A DNA stretch of 64,000 bases from Chitinimonas prasina (lineage in GTDB: Bacteria; Pseudomonadota; Gammaproteobacteria; Burkholderiales; Chitinimonadaceae): assembly GCF_030160395.1 (NCBI RefSeq), contig NZ_BSOG01000006.1, forward strand, positions 124,001 through 188,000, read 5' to 3'. The notes below the pieces were generated by a model that was given only the letters and a program-made list of their open reading frames with translations, was not told the origin of the DNA and did not search any database. This document shows positions 40,285 to 49,535 of the stretch, in pieces; within the stretch, counting starts at the first letter, position 1; every line of letters begins with the position of its first letter. Both the position numbers and the translations under genes were made by a program.

Positions 40285-41466
40285 TCAGTACAGCTCAACG
40301 GCAAGGGCAGTGGCTTCGCCGCCACCTATGCACAGGCTGGCAATCCCACGGGTCTTGCCCTGCTGTTTGAGTGCGTACAGAAGGGTGGTGACGATGCGGG
40401 CACCCGATGCACCGATGGGATGGCCCAGTGCGCAGGCGCCGCCATGGATATTGACCTTGTCATGCGGCAGGCTCAGCTCGGCCATGGCTGCCATGGTGAC
40501 CACGGCAAAGGCTTCGTTGATTTCGTACAGGTCGACGGAGTCGGCACTCCAGCCGGTCTTTTCGAACAGCTTCTTGATGGCGCCGACCGGTGCCGTGGTG
40601 AACCAGCCAGGTTCCTGCGCATGGCTGGCATGGCCGACTATGCGGGCCAGCGGCTTCAGGCCCCGGGCCTTGGCATCCGACTCGCGCATCAGCACCAGGG
40701 CGGCGGCGCCGTCCGAGATGGAGCTGGAGTTGGCCGCAGTGACGGTGCCGTCCTTCTTGAAGGCGGGCTTGAGGCCGGGGATCTTCTCCGGCATGGCCTT
40801 GCCAGGCTGCTCGTCGGTATCGATCAACACATCACCCTTGCGGCCAGCCACGGTCACCGGGCTGATCTCATCGCGGAAATGACCGGCTGCGATGGCGGCG
40901 TTGGCGCGGCTCAGCGATGCCAGGGCAAAGGCATCCTGTGCTTCGCGGCTGAAGCTGTACTTGCTGGCGCACTCCTCGGCAAATGTGCCCATCAGGCGGC
41001 CCTTGTCGTAGGCGTCTTCCAGGCCATCGAGGAACATATGATCCTTCAGTTCGCCATGGCCCAGGCGGTAGCCGCCGCGTGCCTTGGCCAGCAGATAGGG
41101 GGCATTGCTCATGCTTTCCATGCCGCCTGCCACCATCACGCTGTTATTGCCGGCACGCAGCATGTCGTGGGCCAGCATGATGGCCTTCATGCCGCTGCCA
41201 CACATCTTGTTGATGGTGGTGGCATTGACCGACAGCGGCAGGCCGGCACCCAGCGTAGCCTGGCGTGCGGGCGCCTGGCCCTGGCCGGCGGGCAGCACGT
41301 TGCCCATGATGATTTCTTCGACGTCGTTTGCGGCAAGGCCGGCGCGCTCGACGGCGGCCTTGATGGCGACGGCGCCCAGCTGGCTGGCGGTGAGGCTGGC
41401 GAAGTCACCCATCAGCCCGGCCATGGGGGTGCGGGCAGCGGAGACAATGACGATGGATTCGGACAT
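40285..41466 (-). CDS. Acetyl-CoA acetyltransferase (thiolase)
   Basis: A 393-residue thiolase from ATG 41466 with AAGGAG upstream. Catalytic residues: Cys89 in NKMCGSGMKA, His in GGACALGHPIGASGAR and Cys in CIGGGEATA near the C-terminus. It condenses or cleaves acetoacetyl-CoA and so can finish leucine-derived acetoacetate use or feed polyhydroxybutyrate. It lies 57 bp after isovaleryl-CoA dehydrogenase, a common liu arrangement. Confidence 0.95.
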   Translation of the reverse strand: MSESIVIVSAARTPMAGLMGDFASLTASQLGAVAIKAAVERAGLAANDVEEIIMGNVLPAGQGQAPARQATLGAGLPLSVNATTINKMCGSGMKAIMLAHDMLRAGNNSVMVAGGMESMSNAPYLLAKARGGYRLGHGELKDHMFLDGLEDAYDKGRLMGTFAEECASKYSFSREAQDAFALASLSRANAAIAAGHFRDEISPVTVAGRKGDVLIDTDEQPGKAMPEKIPGLKPAFKKDGTVTAANSSSISDGAAALVLMRESDAKARGLKPLARIVGHASHAQEPGWFTTAPVGAIKKLFEKTGWSADSVDLYEINEAFAVVTMAAMAELSLPHDKVNIHGGACALGHPIGASGARIVTTLLYALKQQGKTRGIASLCIGGGEATALAVELY

Positions 41467-41522
41467 GGTAGAGCTCCTTGAGCACAAAAGCCGGCCTGAG
41501 GGCCGGCTCGTGAGAGTGGATA

Positions 41523-42686
41523 TCAGCGGGTTTCGTTGAACAGTTCGCGGCCTATCAGCATGCGGCGGATCTCGCTGGTGCCGGCGCCGATCTCGTACAG
41601 CTTGGCGTCTCGCCACAAACGGGCGACCGGGTACTCATTGATATAGCCGTTGCCACCCAGGGTCTGGATCGCTTCGCCGGCCATCCAGGTGGCCTTTTCG
41701 GCAGCATACAGTATCGCGCCGGCGGCATCCTTGCGGGTGGTCTCGCCACGATCCAGAGCGCGGCCCACGGTATAGACATAGGCGCGGCAGGCGCTCCAGG
41801 TTGCATACATGTCGGCAAGCTTGCCCTGCATCAGCTCGAACTCGCCGATGGCCTGGCCAAACTGCTTGCGCTCGTGCACATAGGGCACCACGGCATCCAT
41901 GGCGGCCGCCATGATGCCCAGCGGGCCGCCGGACAGCACGGCGCGTTCGTAATCCAGGCCGCTCATCAATACATTGACGCCCTTGCCGACCGTACCCAGC
42001 ACGTTTTCCTCAGGGACTTCCACATCGTCAAAAAACAGTGGGTAGGTATTGGAGCCACGCATGCCCAGCTTGTCCAGCTTGCTGCCGTGGCTGAAGCCCT
42101 TCATGCCCTTTTCGATCAGGAAGGCCGTCATGCCTTTGGGGCCGGCATTCACGTCGGTCTTGGCATAGACCACCAGTACGTCGGCATCGCCGCCGTTGGT
42201 GATCCACATCTTGGAACCATTGAGTACGTAGCGGTCGCCCTGCTTGTCGGCACGCAGCTTCATGCTCACCACATCGGAGCCGGCATTGGGTTCGGACATG
42301 GCCAACGCACCGACGAATTCGCCAGAGACCAGCTTGGGCAGGTACTTCTGCTTCTGGGTTGCGTTGCCGTTCTTGCGGATCTGGTTGACGCACAGATTGG
42401 AGTGCGCGCCGTAGGACAGGCCAACCGAAGCCGAGCCTCGGGAGATTTCCTCCATGGCGACGATATGCGCCAGATAGCCCATATTGCTGCCGCCGTATTC
42501 TTCCTCGACGGTGAGACCCAGCAGTCCCATATCGCCAAACTTGCGCCACATGTCTGCGGGGAACAGGTTCTCTTCATCTATTTTGGCGGCGTTCGGTGCC
42601 AGCTCGGCGGCGACAAAGCTCTGCACGGCTTCGCGCAGCATGTCGATGTCTTCGCCTAGGCCGAAATTGAGGGCGGGGATGTGCAT
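41523..42686 (-). CDS. liuA: Isovaleryl-CoA dehydrogenase (LiuA)
   Basis: A 387-residue acyl-CoA dehydrogenase from ATG 42686 with GGAGA upstream. Glu247 in [13 protein letters not shown] sits where the catalytic glutamate of isovaleryl-CoA dehydrogenase lies, different from the C-terminal position in other family members, which supports the substrate call. Other motifs: [33 protein letters not shown] and [20 protein letters not shown]. It converts isovaleryl-CoA to 3-methylcrotonyl-CoA. It is directly controlled, by inference, from the palindrome upstream. Confidence 0.95.
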   Translation of the reverse strand: MHIPALNFGLGEDIDMLREAVQSFVAAELAPNAAKIDEENLFPADMWRKFGDMGLLGLTVEEEYGGSNMGYLAHIVAMEEISRGSASVGLSYGAHSNLCVNQIRKNGNATQKQKYLPKLVSGEFVGALAMSEPNAGSDVVSMKLRADKQGDRYVLNGSKMWITNGGDADVLVVYAKTDVNAGPKGMTAFLIEKGMKGFSHGSKLDKLGMRGSNTYPLFFDDVEVPEENVLGTVGKGVNVLMSGLDYERAVLSGGPLGIMAAAMDAVVPYVHERKQFGQAIGEFELMQGKLADMYATWSACRAYVYTVGRALDRGETTRKDAAGAILYAAEKATWMAGEAIQTLGGNGYINEYPVARLWRDAKLYEIGAGTSEIRRMLIGRELFNETR

Positions 42687-42791
42687 GGTGTCGTCTCCAG
42701 GGCAGCGCGGTGCGCCACGGTATTGATAGCGGATTTTACCGCCGGGCATGGCTGCGAAAGACAGCCGGGCGCCATGCCGAGCATTTGCTCG

Positions 42792-42822
42792 ATACTGTAT
42801 TTTACGTTGACGTTAACGTCAA
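42792..42822 (-). promoter_or_regulatory. liuA promoter with probable LiuR operator
   Basis: A perfect 16-bp palindrome TTGACGTTAACGTCAA occupies 42807-42822 between liuR and liuA. On the minus strand it contains a -35 box TTGACG (42822-42817). Candidate -10 boxes are TACAGT (17-bp spacer) or CAGTAT (19-bp spacer). MerR-type activators bind a dyad within a spacer lengthened to 19-20 bp. The site is in the right place for LiuR control of liuA. Confidence 0.7.
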
Positions 42823-42843
42823 TCCAAAGCCTGCAAAAACCGG

Positions 42844-43221
42844 CTATTCGCGCAGCAAGGCCTCTGCTTCGTGTTCCAGCTTGTCCATTTCCAGCAGGAT
42901 GGCATCGATATCAGCACGCTGCTGCACCAGGGCCTCGCGCTTGGGACGCAGGAATTCCAGCAATTTGACCAGCTGCGGCCGCTCGTCCCGGGCTGCATCG
43001 TAGAGCGAGAACAGCTCAAAGGTCTCTTGTAGCGAAAAGCCCAGTCGTTTGCCGCGCAGGATAAGCTTGAGGCGCGTGCGGTCTGCCCGGGTAAATACCC
43101 GGTTGCGACCCTGCCGCCCAGGCGCCAGCAGGCCTTCGTGCTCGTAATGTCGAATGGCGCGGGGGGTGAGGTCAAACTCACGGGCCAGTTCGGTAATGGT
43201 GTAGATGCGATCGTCGGACAT
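42844..43221 (-). CDS. liuR: MerR-family regulator LiuR
   Basis: A 125-residue MerR regulator: an N-terminal winged HTH (YTITELAREFDLTPRAIRHYE, shown as the start of the domain), a coiled-coil dimerisation helix and no metal-binding cysteines. LiuR proteins of this size control leucine/isovalerate genes, and the next gene in the same direction is liuA behind a palindromic promoter. The identity is supported by context; it is shorter than metal-sensing MerR types. Confidence 0.85.
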   Translation of the reverse strand: MSDDRIYTITELAREFDLTPRAIRHYEHEGLLAPGRQGRNRVFTRADRTRLKLILRGKRLGFSLQETFELFSLYDAARDERPQLVKLLEFLRPKREALVQQRADIDAILLEMDKLEHEAEALLRE

Positions 43222-43311
43222 GATGGCCTGTATTTATATCTGCCTGGCGAAGATATCAGAGGGTAGCGCGGCTGTCATAATTGCGCTTCGCCCTTGATCG
43301 TCAGCCCGCAC

Positions 43312-44343
43312 ATGCCCCACCGTCTTCGCTACCCCCTACACGATACCCTGCCGATGCCGGGACAGACCTTGCAGGTGGCGGCAGGCGTGCATTGGCTGAA
43401 GATGCCATTGCCGTTTGCGCTCAACCACATCAACCTGTGGCTGCTGGAAGAGCAGGCCGGTTGGTGTGCCGTCGATGCGGGCTACGACAGCGCTGAGACG
43501 CGGGCGCTGTGGGAGCAGCATTTCAGCGGCAGCATGGGCGGCAGGCCCTTGATCCGGGTGGTGGCCACCCATTACCACCCCGATCACATCGGCCTGGCGG
43601 ACTGGTTGGCGATACGCTTCGATGCCGCTTTTCATGCCAGCCTAGGTGAGATCGCCCTGGCCAAGGCGGTGTGGCATGACTTGCCTGGGCATGATGTGGC
43701 GGCGCTGAACCGGCATTTCGCCCAGCACGGGCTGCCCGAGGCCAAGCAGGCCCAGTATGCCGAGCGGGGCAATACCTACCACTGGGGCGTGAAGAGCCTG
43801 CCGGTGACGTTCAACCGTATCCTGGCTGGCGATGTACTCCGGTTGGGTGAGTCGGACTGGCTGGCCATACCGGGCTACGGTCATTCGCCCGAGCACATGG
43901 CTTTGTACTGCGCAGATAAGGGCGTGCTGATTGCCGGCGATATGCTGTTGCCCAAGATATCGACCAATGTGGGCGTGTGGGGTGGTGAGCCTGATGGTGA
44001 TCCGCTCAGGCAGTTCCTGGCTTCGCTGGATCGCTTCCTGCATTTGCCCGAGGACACCCTGGTGTTGCCGTCGCATGGTCGTCCGTTTGTGGGCATACAA
44101 CCCAGGGTGGCAGCGCTCAAGGCCCACCACGACGAGCGCCTGGCTGCCATGCTGGCGGCCATGGATGGCCCCATGACAGCCTATGAGCTGCTGCCGGCCT
44201 TGTTCGGCCGCATGTTCGATCTGTACCAGACCATGTTTGCCCTGGCGGAATGCATCGCCCACCTCAATTACCTCTGGCATGGCGGCAAGCTGGTACGGCG
44301 GCGCGATGCCGACGGCTGCCATCGCTTCAGCATTGCGCCATGA
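43312..44343 (+). CDS. Metallo-beta-lactamase-fold hydrolase
   Basis: A protein of 343 residues from ATG 43312, with an upstream TTG frame extension possible. It has the zinc motif THYHPDHIGL (His87, His89, Asp91, His92), further GYGHSPEHMALY and GDMLLPKIST, and VLPSHGRPF near the end. It is LACTB2-like in layout, hydrolysing a thioester, phosphodiester or lactone of unknown kind. It is divergent from liuR. A role in acyl-CoA or degradation-intermediate hydrolysis is possible from its neighbours. Confidence 0.85.
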   Translation: MPHRLRYPLHDTLPMPGQTLQVAAGVHWLKMPLPFALNHINLWLLEEQAGWCAVDAGYDSAETRALWEQHFSGSMGGRPLIRVVATHYHPDHIGLADWLAIRFDAAFHASLGEIALAKAVWHDLPGHDVAALNRHFAQHGLPEAKQAQYAERGNTYHWGVKSLPVTFNRILAGDVLRLGESDWLAIPGYGHSPEHMALYCADKGVLIAGDMLLPKISTNVGVWGGEPDGDPLRQFLASLDRFLHLPEDTLVLPSHGRPFVGIQPRVAALKAHHDERLAAMLAAMDGPMTAYELLPALFGRMFDLYQTMFALAECIAHLNYLWHGGKLVRRRDADGCHRFSIAP

Positions 44344-44601
44344 GCCCCTGTATCTGAAGCTGGTGATCAGTTGCTGCATGGGAATGGTTGAGCGGTGGCG
44401 TGCTGTTAGGGCTGACTGCGGTGTGGCGTGGTGAACTCAACTCGCCGCTGGTACTGAGCCTGTCGCCTCGGGGTGGCATACTGTATCTGGGTGTGCTGGC
44501 CTCGCTGGGCGAGGAGTGGCTGACCAATGGCCAGCGCCGCTAGCTGGGTTGGGTTAGCAGCACCGAATGACCATGCAGTGACGCTAACTTGTGGAGCACG
44601 G

Positions 44602-45402
44602 ATGGACGATTGCATCGAACTGATATCAGCCCATGGCCGTGCGCGTGTCAGCCGGCAAGGGGCGCAGGTATTGGAGGCGGAAATCGGCGGCCAGCCGCTG
44701 TTGTGGCTTTCGCCGTTGGCCAGTACCGAGGCGGGCAAACCGGTACGCGGTGGCGTGCCGGTGTGCTTCCCCTGGTTCGGCAAGCACCCCGATGGCTTGC
44801 CTGCACATGGGTTTGCCCGGAATCAGGCCTGGGTGGTACAGACGCAGCAGGCAGACCGGGTAGTGCTGGCCTTGCAGGACAGCCCAGAGGGACGTGCGCT
44901 ATGGCCGCATGCCTTTCGCCTGGAGCTGGCCATCAGCCTGGATGAGCGGCTGCAGTTTGAACTGAGCGTGGAGAACCTGGATACGCAACCGTTCTCGTTC
45001 AGCTATGCCTTGCACAGTTATTTTGCGGTGACGGACAGCCGGCATTGCACGGTGGAGGGCCTGAGTGGTCGGCTACGGCGCGAGGTGGGACATGTCACGA
45101 CGCCTCACCATGGCGCGGTGCTGCTGGCTCAGCCTATCGATGCCGTGTTCGAGACGGCACCAGGTAACTTGCAGTTGCTGGATGGGCAGCGCGAGATTGT
45201 GGTGGGGGGCGAAGGCATGCGTAGCGCCGTGGTATGGAACCCCGGCATGCACGCCGAAGGGATACCCGATATCGGGCCGCACTGGACCGAGTATGTCTGC
45301 CTGGAGCGGGGCAATATCGGGGTGGCTGCGGTGACGCTGGCACCGGCAGGCCGCCATGTGGCCAGCATGTGGCTGGAGAGCCGGCTGCGCCAGCCCGGTT
45401 GA
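44602..45402 (+). CDS. D-hexose-6-phosphate mutarotase (YeaD-like aldose epimerase)
   Basis: A protein of 266 residues from ATG 44602, with GGAG just before. It has GGVPVCFPWFGKHPDGLPAHGFAR (the substrate-binding start, His in AHGFAR), SYALHSYFAVTD and WNPG plus EYVCLERGN near the C-terminus. It interconverts alpha and beta glucose-6-phosphate. It stands alone in the window between two unrelated genes. Confidence 0.9.
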   Translation: MDDCIELISAHGRARVSRQGAQVLEAEIGGQPLLWLSPLASTEAGKPVRGGVPVCFPWFGKHPDGLPAHGFARNQAWVVQTQQADRVVLALQDSPEGRALWPHAFRLELAISLDERLQFELSVENLDTQPFSFSYALHSYFAVTDSRHCTVEGLSGRLRREVGHVTTPHHGAVLLAQPIDAVFETAPGNLQLLDGQREIVVGGEGMRSAVVWNPGMHAEGIPDIGPHWTEYVCLERGNIGVAAVTLAPAGRHVASMWLESRLRQPG

Positions 45403-45487
45403 AGCGCCGCACACCACTTGTCGTGCCCGGCAGCTGCTGACGGTCTGGGCTAGACTAGACTGGATCATCTACCGCTGCCATCCCACC

Positions 45488-47167
45488 ATGGTCATTCCCG
45501 ATTTCAGCCGCCTGGACATACGCTCTGCCGAGGAACTCGACGATCCCGGCAGCATAGCCATTGCCTTGCTGGATGCCGCCAAGTCCGCCAAGCTGGGGGT
45601 GTTTGTCTGGGAGGTGGCGGCCAATCGGCTGCTGTGGAACGACGCCATGTATGAAGTCTATGGGCTGTCGCACCGGGTGGCGCTGGACGGCACCAGTTGG
45701 CTGGCCTTGCTGCACCCCGACGATCTGCTGCGCGTACGGGACGACGTGATCGCTGCGCTACGTGGGGAGCGGCCCTACGACACGGTGTTTCGGGTCAAGT
45801 CTTCAGCCGGCTGGAACTACGTGCGCGGCACCGCCTGGATAGAGCGGGATGCCGCTGGGGTGCCGCTGCGCATGGCCGGCATCAACCAGGACATCAGCCA
45901 CAGCCAACGTTTTGACGCACTGGTCGAGCAGGTGCAAGTAGATACCGACAGCCAGGTCGGGCGGGCCTTTCTCGGCGCGTTGGCAGATGCGTTGTGCCGG
46001 GCACTGGGTGTGGGCTATGTCTTGATCTCGGAAGTTTACCCCGCCCATCTGCCTACCCATATGCGCACCCTGGCGTTTAGCCAGGATGGGCGCGCCGCGC
46101 CGCCGCGTGATTTTGCCTTGCTCAATACGCCCTGTCAGCAGGCCTATAGCACGGCAGGCTGGCTGCAATTGAATGATGCACAGGTACGCTTTCCCCATGC
46201 ACCGGTCTTGCGCGAACTCAATGTAAACAGCTACCTGGCCATGCCGCTGATGGGGGCAGACGGCAACCCCCTGGGCCTGATGGTGGTGATGGATAGCCTG
46301 CCAGTGGCCGATGCGGAGCTGGCGCGCAAGCTGATGGCGCTATTCGCTGGCCGCACCGCAGCCGAACTGGAGCGGCTGCGCCGAGAGGCCGAGGTAAGGC
46401 GGCTCAATGCCGAACTGGAGGCCAGGGTCACCGCCCGCACCGAGCATGTGAAACGCACCATGCGTGAGCTGGAGGCGTTTACCTATGCCGTATCGCACGA
46501 TCTGAATGCCCCCTTGCGGGCAGTGCATGGCTTTGGTTCTATCCTGCGGGAGGATTATGCCGACCGGCTGGATATGGCTGGCCGGGATTACCTGGAACGG
46601 ACACTGAATGCGGCGGAGCGTATGGGACGTTTGCTGGATGATCTGGTCAGCCTGTCAAAGATATCGTTGCGGCCGCTGAATGTCGGCAAGGTGCATCTGA
46701 CCCAACTGGCGCTGGAGATCGTGGCAGACCTGCAGAACCAGCAGCCCCGGCCCGGCATGTCAGTAGTGATTGCGCCGCACCTGGTGGTACATGCCGACCC
46801 CGGCTTGATGCGCATCTTGCTCGATTGCCTGCTGCGCAATGCCTGGCGGTTTACCGAGCATATGCCCGATGCCAGGGTGGAATTGTTTGAGCGGCACCAG
46901 GGCGGCCGGCGTGAGTTCGTGGTGCTGGACAATGGTGTGGGCTTTGATGCGCCAACTGCGGAAAAACTGTTCGCCCCTTTCCAGACCTTTCAGGGCGAAG
47001 GGGGTTTTGCTGGCGGCGGTACCGGGCTGGCCATCGCCCAGCGGGTAATCCATCGCCATCATGGCGGCATTCAGTCCGAGAGCCGACCAGGGCAGGGGGC
47101 CGCTTTTACCTTTTGGCTGCCACCGGCCGGAGAGCTGATGGCCTTGCTCGAGACAGACGAAACCTGA
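45488..47167 (+). CDS. Cytoplasmic PAS-GAF sensor histidine kinase
   Basis: A protein of 559 residues from ATG 45488. It has a PAS domain about 30-145 (FVWEVAANRLLWNDAMYEVYG), a GAF domain about 150-300 (NSYLAMPLMGADGNPLGLM) and a coiled linker. The kinase core has His337 in AVSHDLNAPLRA and a HATPase with NAWRFTEH, DNGVGFDAP and GTGLAIAQRVIHRHHGG. No membrane segment is present, so it senses a cytoplasmic signal. No response regulator is adjacent. The layout is like phytochrome-type kinases without a chromophore domain. Confidence 0.9.
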   Translation: MVIPDFSRLDIRSAEELDDPGSIAIALLDAAKSAKLGVFVWEVAANRLLWNDAMYEVYGLSHRVALDGTSWLALLHPDDLLRVRDDVIAALRGERPYDTVFRVKSSAGWNYVRGTAWIERDAAGVPLRMAGINQDISHSQRFDALVEQVQVDTDSQVGRAFLGALADALCRALGVGYVLISEVYPAHLPTHMRTLAFSQDGRAAPPRDFALLNTPCQQAYSTAGWLQLNDAQVRFPHAPVLRELNVNSYLAMPLMGADGNPLGLMVVMDSLPVADAELARKLMALFAGRTAAELERLRREAEVRRLNAELEARVTARTEHVKRTMRELEAFTYAVSHDLNAPLRAVHGFGSILREDYADRLDMAGRDYLERTLNAAERMGRLLDDLVSLSKISLRPLNVGKVHLTQLALEIVADLQNQQPRPGMSVVIAPHLVVHADPGLMRILLDCLLRNAWRFTEHMPDARVELFERHQGGRREFVVLDNGVGFDAPTAEKLFAPFQTFQGEGGFAGGGTGLAIAQRVIHRHHGGIQSESRPGQGAAFTFWLPPAGELMALLETDET

Positions 47168-47236
47168 GCGGCCTCTGAGCGGCCTGGGAAAAGGCAGTGG
47201 CATTCATTGTGGCTGTCGTGTGTCCTGCACACTAAG

Positions 47237-48853
47237 CTAGAGGCTGAAGCGCTTCACCGCCTGCTCCAGCTCCCCCGCCAGCCGTTCCAGCTCGCCTACC
47301 GTCGTACTGCTGCGAGCTATGCTGGCACTATTGGTCTCGGTCATCTGCGCGATCTGTTCCAGATGCTGGGCGATGGACTGGCTGGCGCTGGTCTGCTCGC
47401 GGTAGACGCCGGACAGCTCGTCTAGCTCGCGACTGGTGGTGCCGGAGCCGGCCTTGAGTTCAGCCAGGGCAGGCAGCAGGGCGCGCACGGTATCGGCACC
47501 ATTGGCCACCTGGCGACTGCTTTGGCGCATGGTGCTGGCAGCTTGGCCGGTCTCGCGCTGGACCGAGTCCAGCGCAGCCATGATGTCGGTGGTGGCGGAG
47601 GAAGTCTTCTCGGCCAGCTTGCGCACCTCGTCGGCCACGACAGCAAAGCCACGGCCCTGTTCGCCGGCACGAGCGGCTTCGATGGCGGCATTGAGCGCCA
47701 GCAGATTGGTCTGGTCGGCAATCTCGCGGATGGTGGCGGCGATACCGCCTATGCTCTGGGCGTGGCTCTCCAGTCGGTCTATGGTGGCCTGGGTCTCGTT
47801 CACTGCCTCGGCGGCTCGACCTATTTCGGCACTGGCGGCATCCGCCTGGCTGGAGCCTGCCTCGGCCAGTTGCCAGCCGCGTTCGGCCTGGCTACGTACC
47901 TCGCCGCTACGCTGCGATACATGGTCAAAGCTGACGGTCATCTGCTCCACGGCGGCGGCAATGGAGGCCGTGGCCTCGCTTTGGCGAGACGAGCCGTCGG
48001 CAATCTCGGCATAGGCACTACGCAGGGAATGGGCTGCACCGTCGAGTTGCCGGCTGGATTCGCCTATGGCCGACATCATGTCGCGCAACTGCACCCGCAT
48101 GGTTTCCAGCGCCTTGCCCAGTCGGCCCATTTCGCCTTTGTCCTGCAACTGTACCGTCTTGCCCAGCTCGCCTGCGGCAATGCGGCCGGCCAGGCGGATG
48201 GCCGCGTCCAGCGGCCCCAGCACCGAGCGGACTATGGCGATGGAAAATAGGATGGCAATGATGATGCCGCCGATCACGGCTGCAATAAGCACGCCCCGCA
48301 GCTTGTTGCCGGCGGCCTTTGCCGCTTCGTAGGAGGCCTTGGAGGCTTCCCGCTGCATGGCAATCAATTCGCCCAGCGACTTGGTGGTGGCTTCGAACGG
48401 CGTGCGTACGTTCTCACGGTAGAACTGGCCTGCGGCCATCATGTCGCCCTGCATTACTACGGCATGCAGCCCCTTGCGGCTCTTGTCGTAGGCCTGGTAG
48501 GCATCGACAAAGCCAGCGTAGGCGGCAGCCTCAGTGCCGTTGCGGGTGGACGGCGCTGCCATCGCAGCCTTCAGGGGCGCTTCCAGTTTGTCGATGGCAT
48601 CAAAATGCTGCTTAGCGACATCGGGGAATGGCGCATCCAGCGCCAGCAACAGGTAGGCACGCCCCTGGTGCAGGCGCTCCAGTTTGTCGGCCAGGTCGAC
48701 CACCGGCACCGTGCGTTGCTCGTAGATGCCGGCCAGCTCCTGGTTGCCGCTATGTATGCCCCACATGCCCAAACCGCTGACACCAGCCAGCAAGACCAGC
48801 AGGAAGGTGCAAAGCAAGGCAAGCCGGGTACGAATGGAAAGGGCTGCGAACAT
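47237..48853 (-). CDS. Methyl-accepting chemotaxis protein (4HB-type sensor)
   Basis: A 538-residue receptor: transmembrane helices about 11-31 and 190-212 flank a helical periplasmic four-helix-bundle-type domain. HAMP follows, then the signalling tip [20 protein letters not shown] with [18 protein letters not shown]. There is no C-terminal pentapeptide, so adaptation would rely on neighbouring receptors. It is located away from the chemotaxis operon and convergent with the kinase gene. The ligand is unknown. Confidence 0.94.
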   Translation of the reverse strand: MFAALSIRTRLALLCTFLLVLLAGVSGLGMWGIHSGNQELAGIYEQRTVPVVDLADKLERLHQGRAYLLLALDAPFPDVAKQHFDAIDKLEAPLKAAMAAPSTRNGTEAAAYAGFVDAYQAYDKSRKGLHAVVMQGDMMAAGQFYRENVRTPFEATTKSLGELIAMQREASKASYEAAKAAGNKLRGVLIAAVIGGIIIAILFSIAIVRSVLGPLDAAIRLAGRIAAGELGKTVQLQDKGEMGRLGKALETMRVQLRDMMSAIGESSRQLDGAAHSLRSAYAEIADGSSRQSEATASIAAAVEQMTVSFDHVSQRSGEVRSQAERGWQLAEAGSSQADAASAEIGRAAEAVNETQATIDRLESHAQSIGGIAATIREIADQTNLLALNAAIEAARAGEQGRGFAVVADEVRKLAEKTSSATTDIMAALDSVQRETGQAASTMRQSSRQVANGADTVRALLPALAELKAGSGTTSRELDELSGVYREQTSASQSIAQHLEQIAQMTETNSASIARSSTTVGELERLAGELEQAVKRFSL

Positions 48854-48967
48854 GGTGTGGTCTTCATGGCGGGTTGACAGCCTGATTCAAGCACAGATGT
48901 CAGCCCGTGTCTTTCAGCGATGTGCCATCGCGGGTACGATGCCGCCATCACACAACGGATATATACA

Positions 48968-49492
48968 ATGTTGGCGCTACACCCCGCACGGGTTGAGGAT
49001 GCGGAAGCCTACCTGGCCTTTTTCGCCGGCCTGATTGCCACCGCCGACACCATGTTGCCTACGCCGCAGGAGTACCAGAGCCGTACGGCGGCCGAGATCG
49101 CCAGCACCTTCAGTCGGTTTGCCGAGCAGGACAACCAACTGTTCCTGCTGGCCTGGCAGGATGGGCAACTGGCGGGGTTTATCACCGTTACTGGAGGCAT
49201 GGCGCGCAAGAATCGGGGGTGTGGCCATATCGTGGCTGGTGTGGACCCGGCATTTCGGCGCCAAGGGGTGGCGCGCGCCCTGTTTGCTGCTGCCGAAGAC
49301 TGGGCGCGTGAGGCAGGATTCTGGCGTTTGGAGTTGACGGTGATGGCACATAATGAAGCTGCGCGGCAGCTGTATCTGGCCGCTGGATTTACCGTTGAGG
49401 GTTGCAAGCGTGCCGCACTGTGCTGGGATGACAGGGTGGTGGATGAATTCCTGATGGGCAAGGTGTTGCTGCAGGCCCCGCTGCCAACTTAG
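48968..49492 (+). CDS. GNAT family N-acetyltransferase
   Basis: A protein of 174 residues from ATG 48968. The acetyl-CoA loop is GVDPAFRRQGVARALFAAA, followed by LTVMAHNEAARQLYLAAGF. It resembles RimI/YhhY-type acetyltransferases. The substrate is unknown. It is 43 bp upstream of the diguanylate cyclase gene and may be co-transcribed. Confidence 0.88.
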   Translation: MLALHPARVEDAEAYLAFFAGLIATADTMLPTPQEYQSRTAAEIASTFSRFAEQDNQLFLLAWQDGQLAGFITVTGGMARKNRGCGHIVAGVDPAFRRQGVARALFAAAEDWAREAGFWRLELTVMAHNEAARQLYLAAGFTVEGCKRAALCWDDRVVDEFLMGKVLLQAPLPT

Positions 49493-49535
49493 CTTGGTGG
49501 CAGCGGGCTGCATTTTGCATGGATAGGGAACCAAG

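Noticed and set aside
44388-44543. A 51-codon plus-strand frame between the metallo-hydrolase and mutarotase genes, with a Leu/Gly-rich reading
   Set aside because: It would need a TTG start without a clear ribosome site and has no recognisable family. It may be a gene remnant, but the evidence is too thin to annotate.
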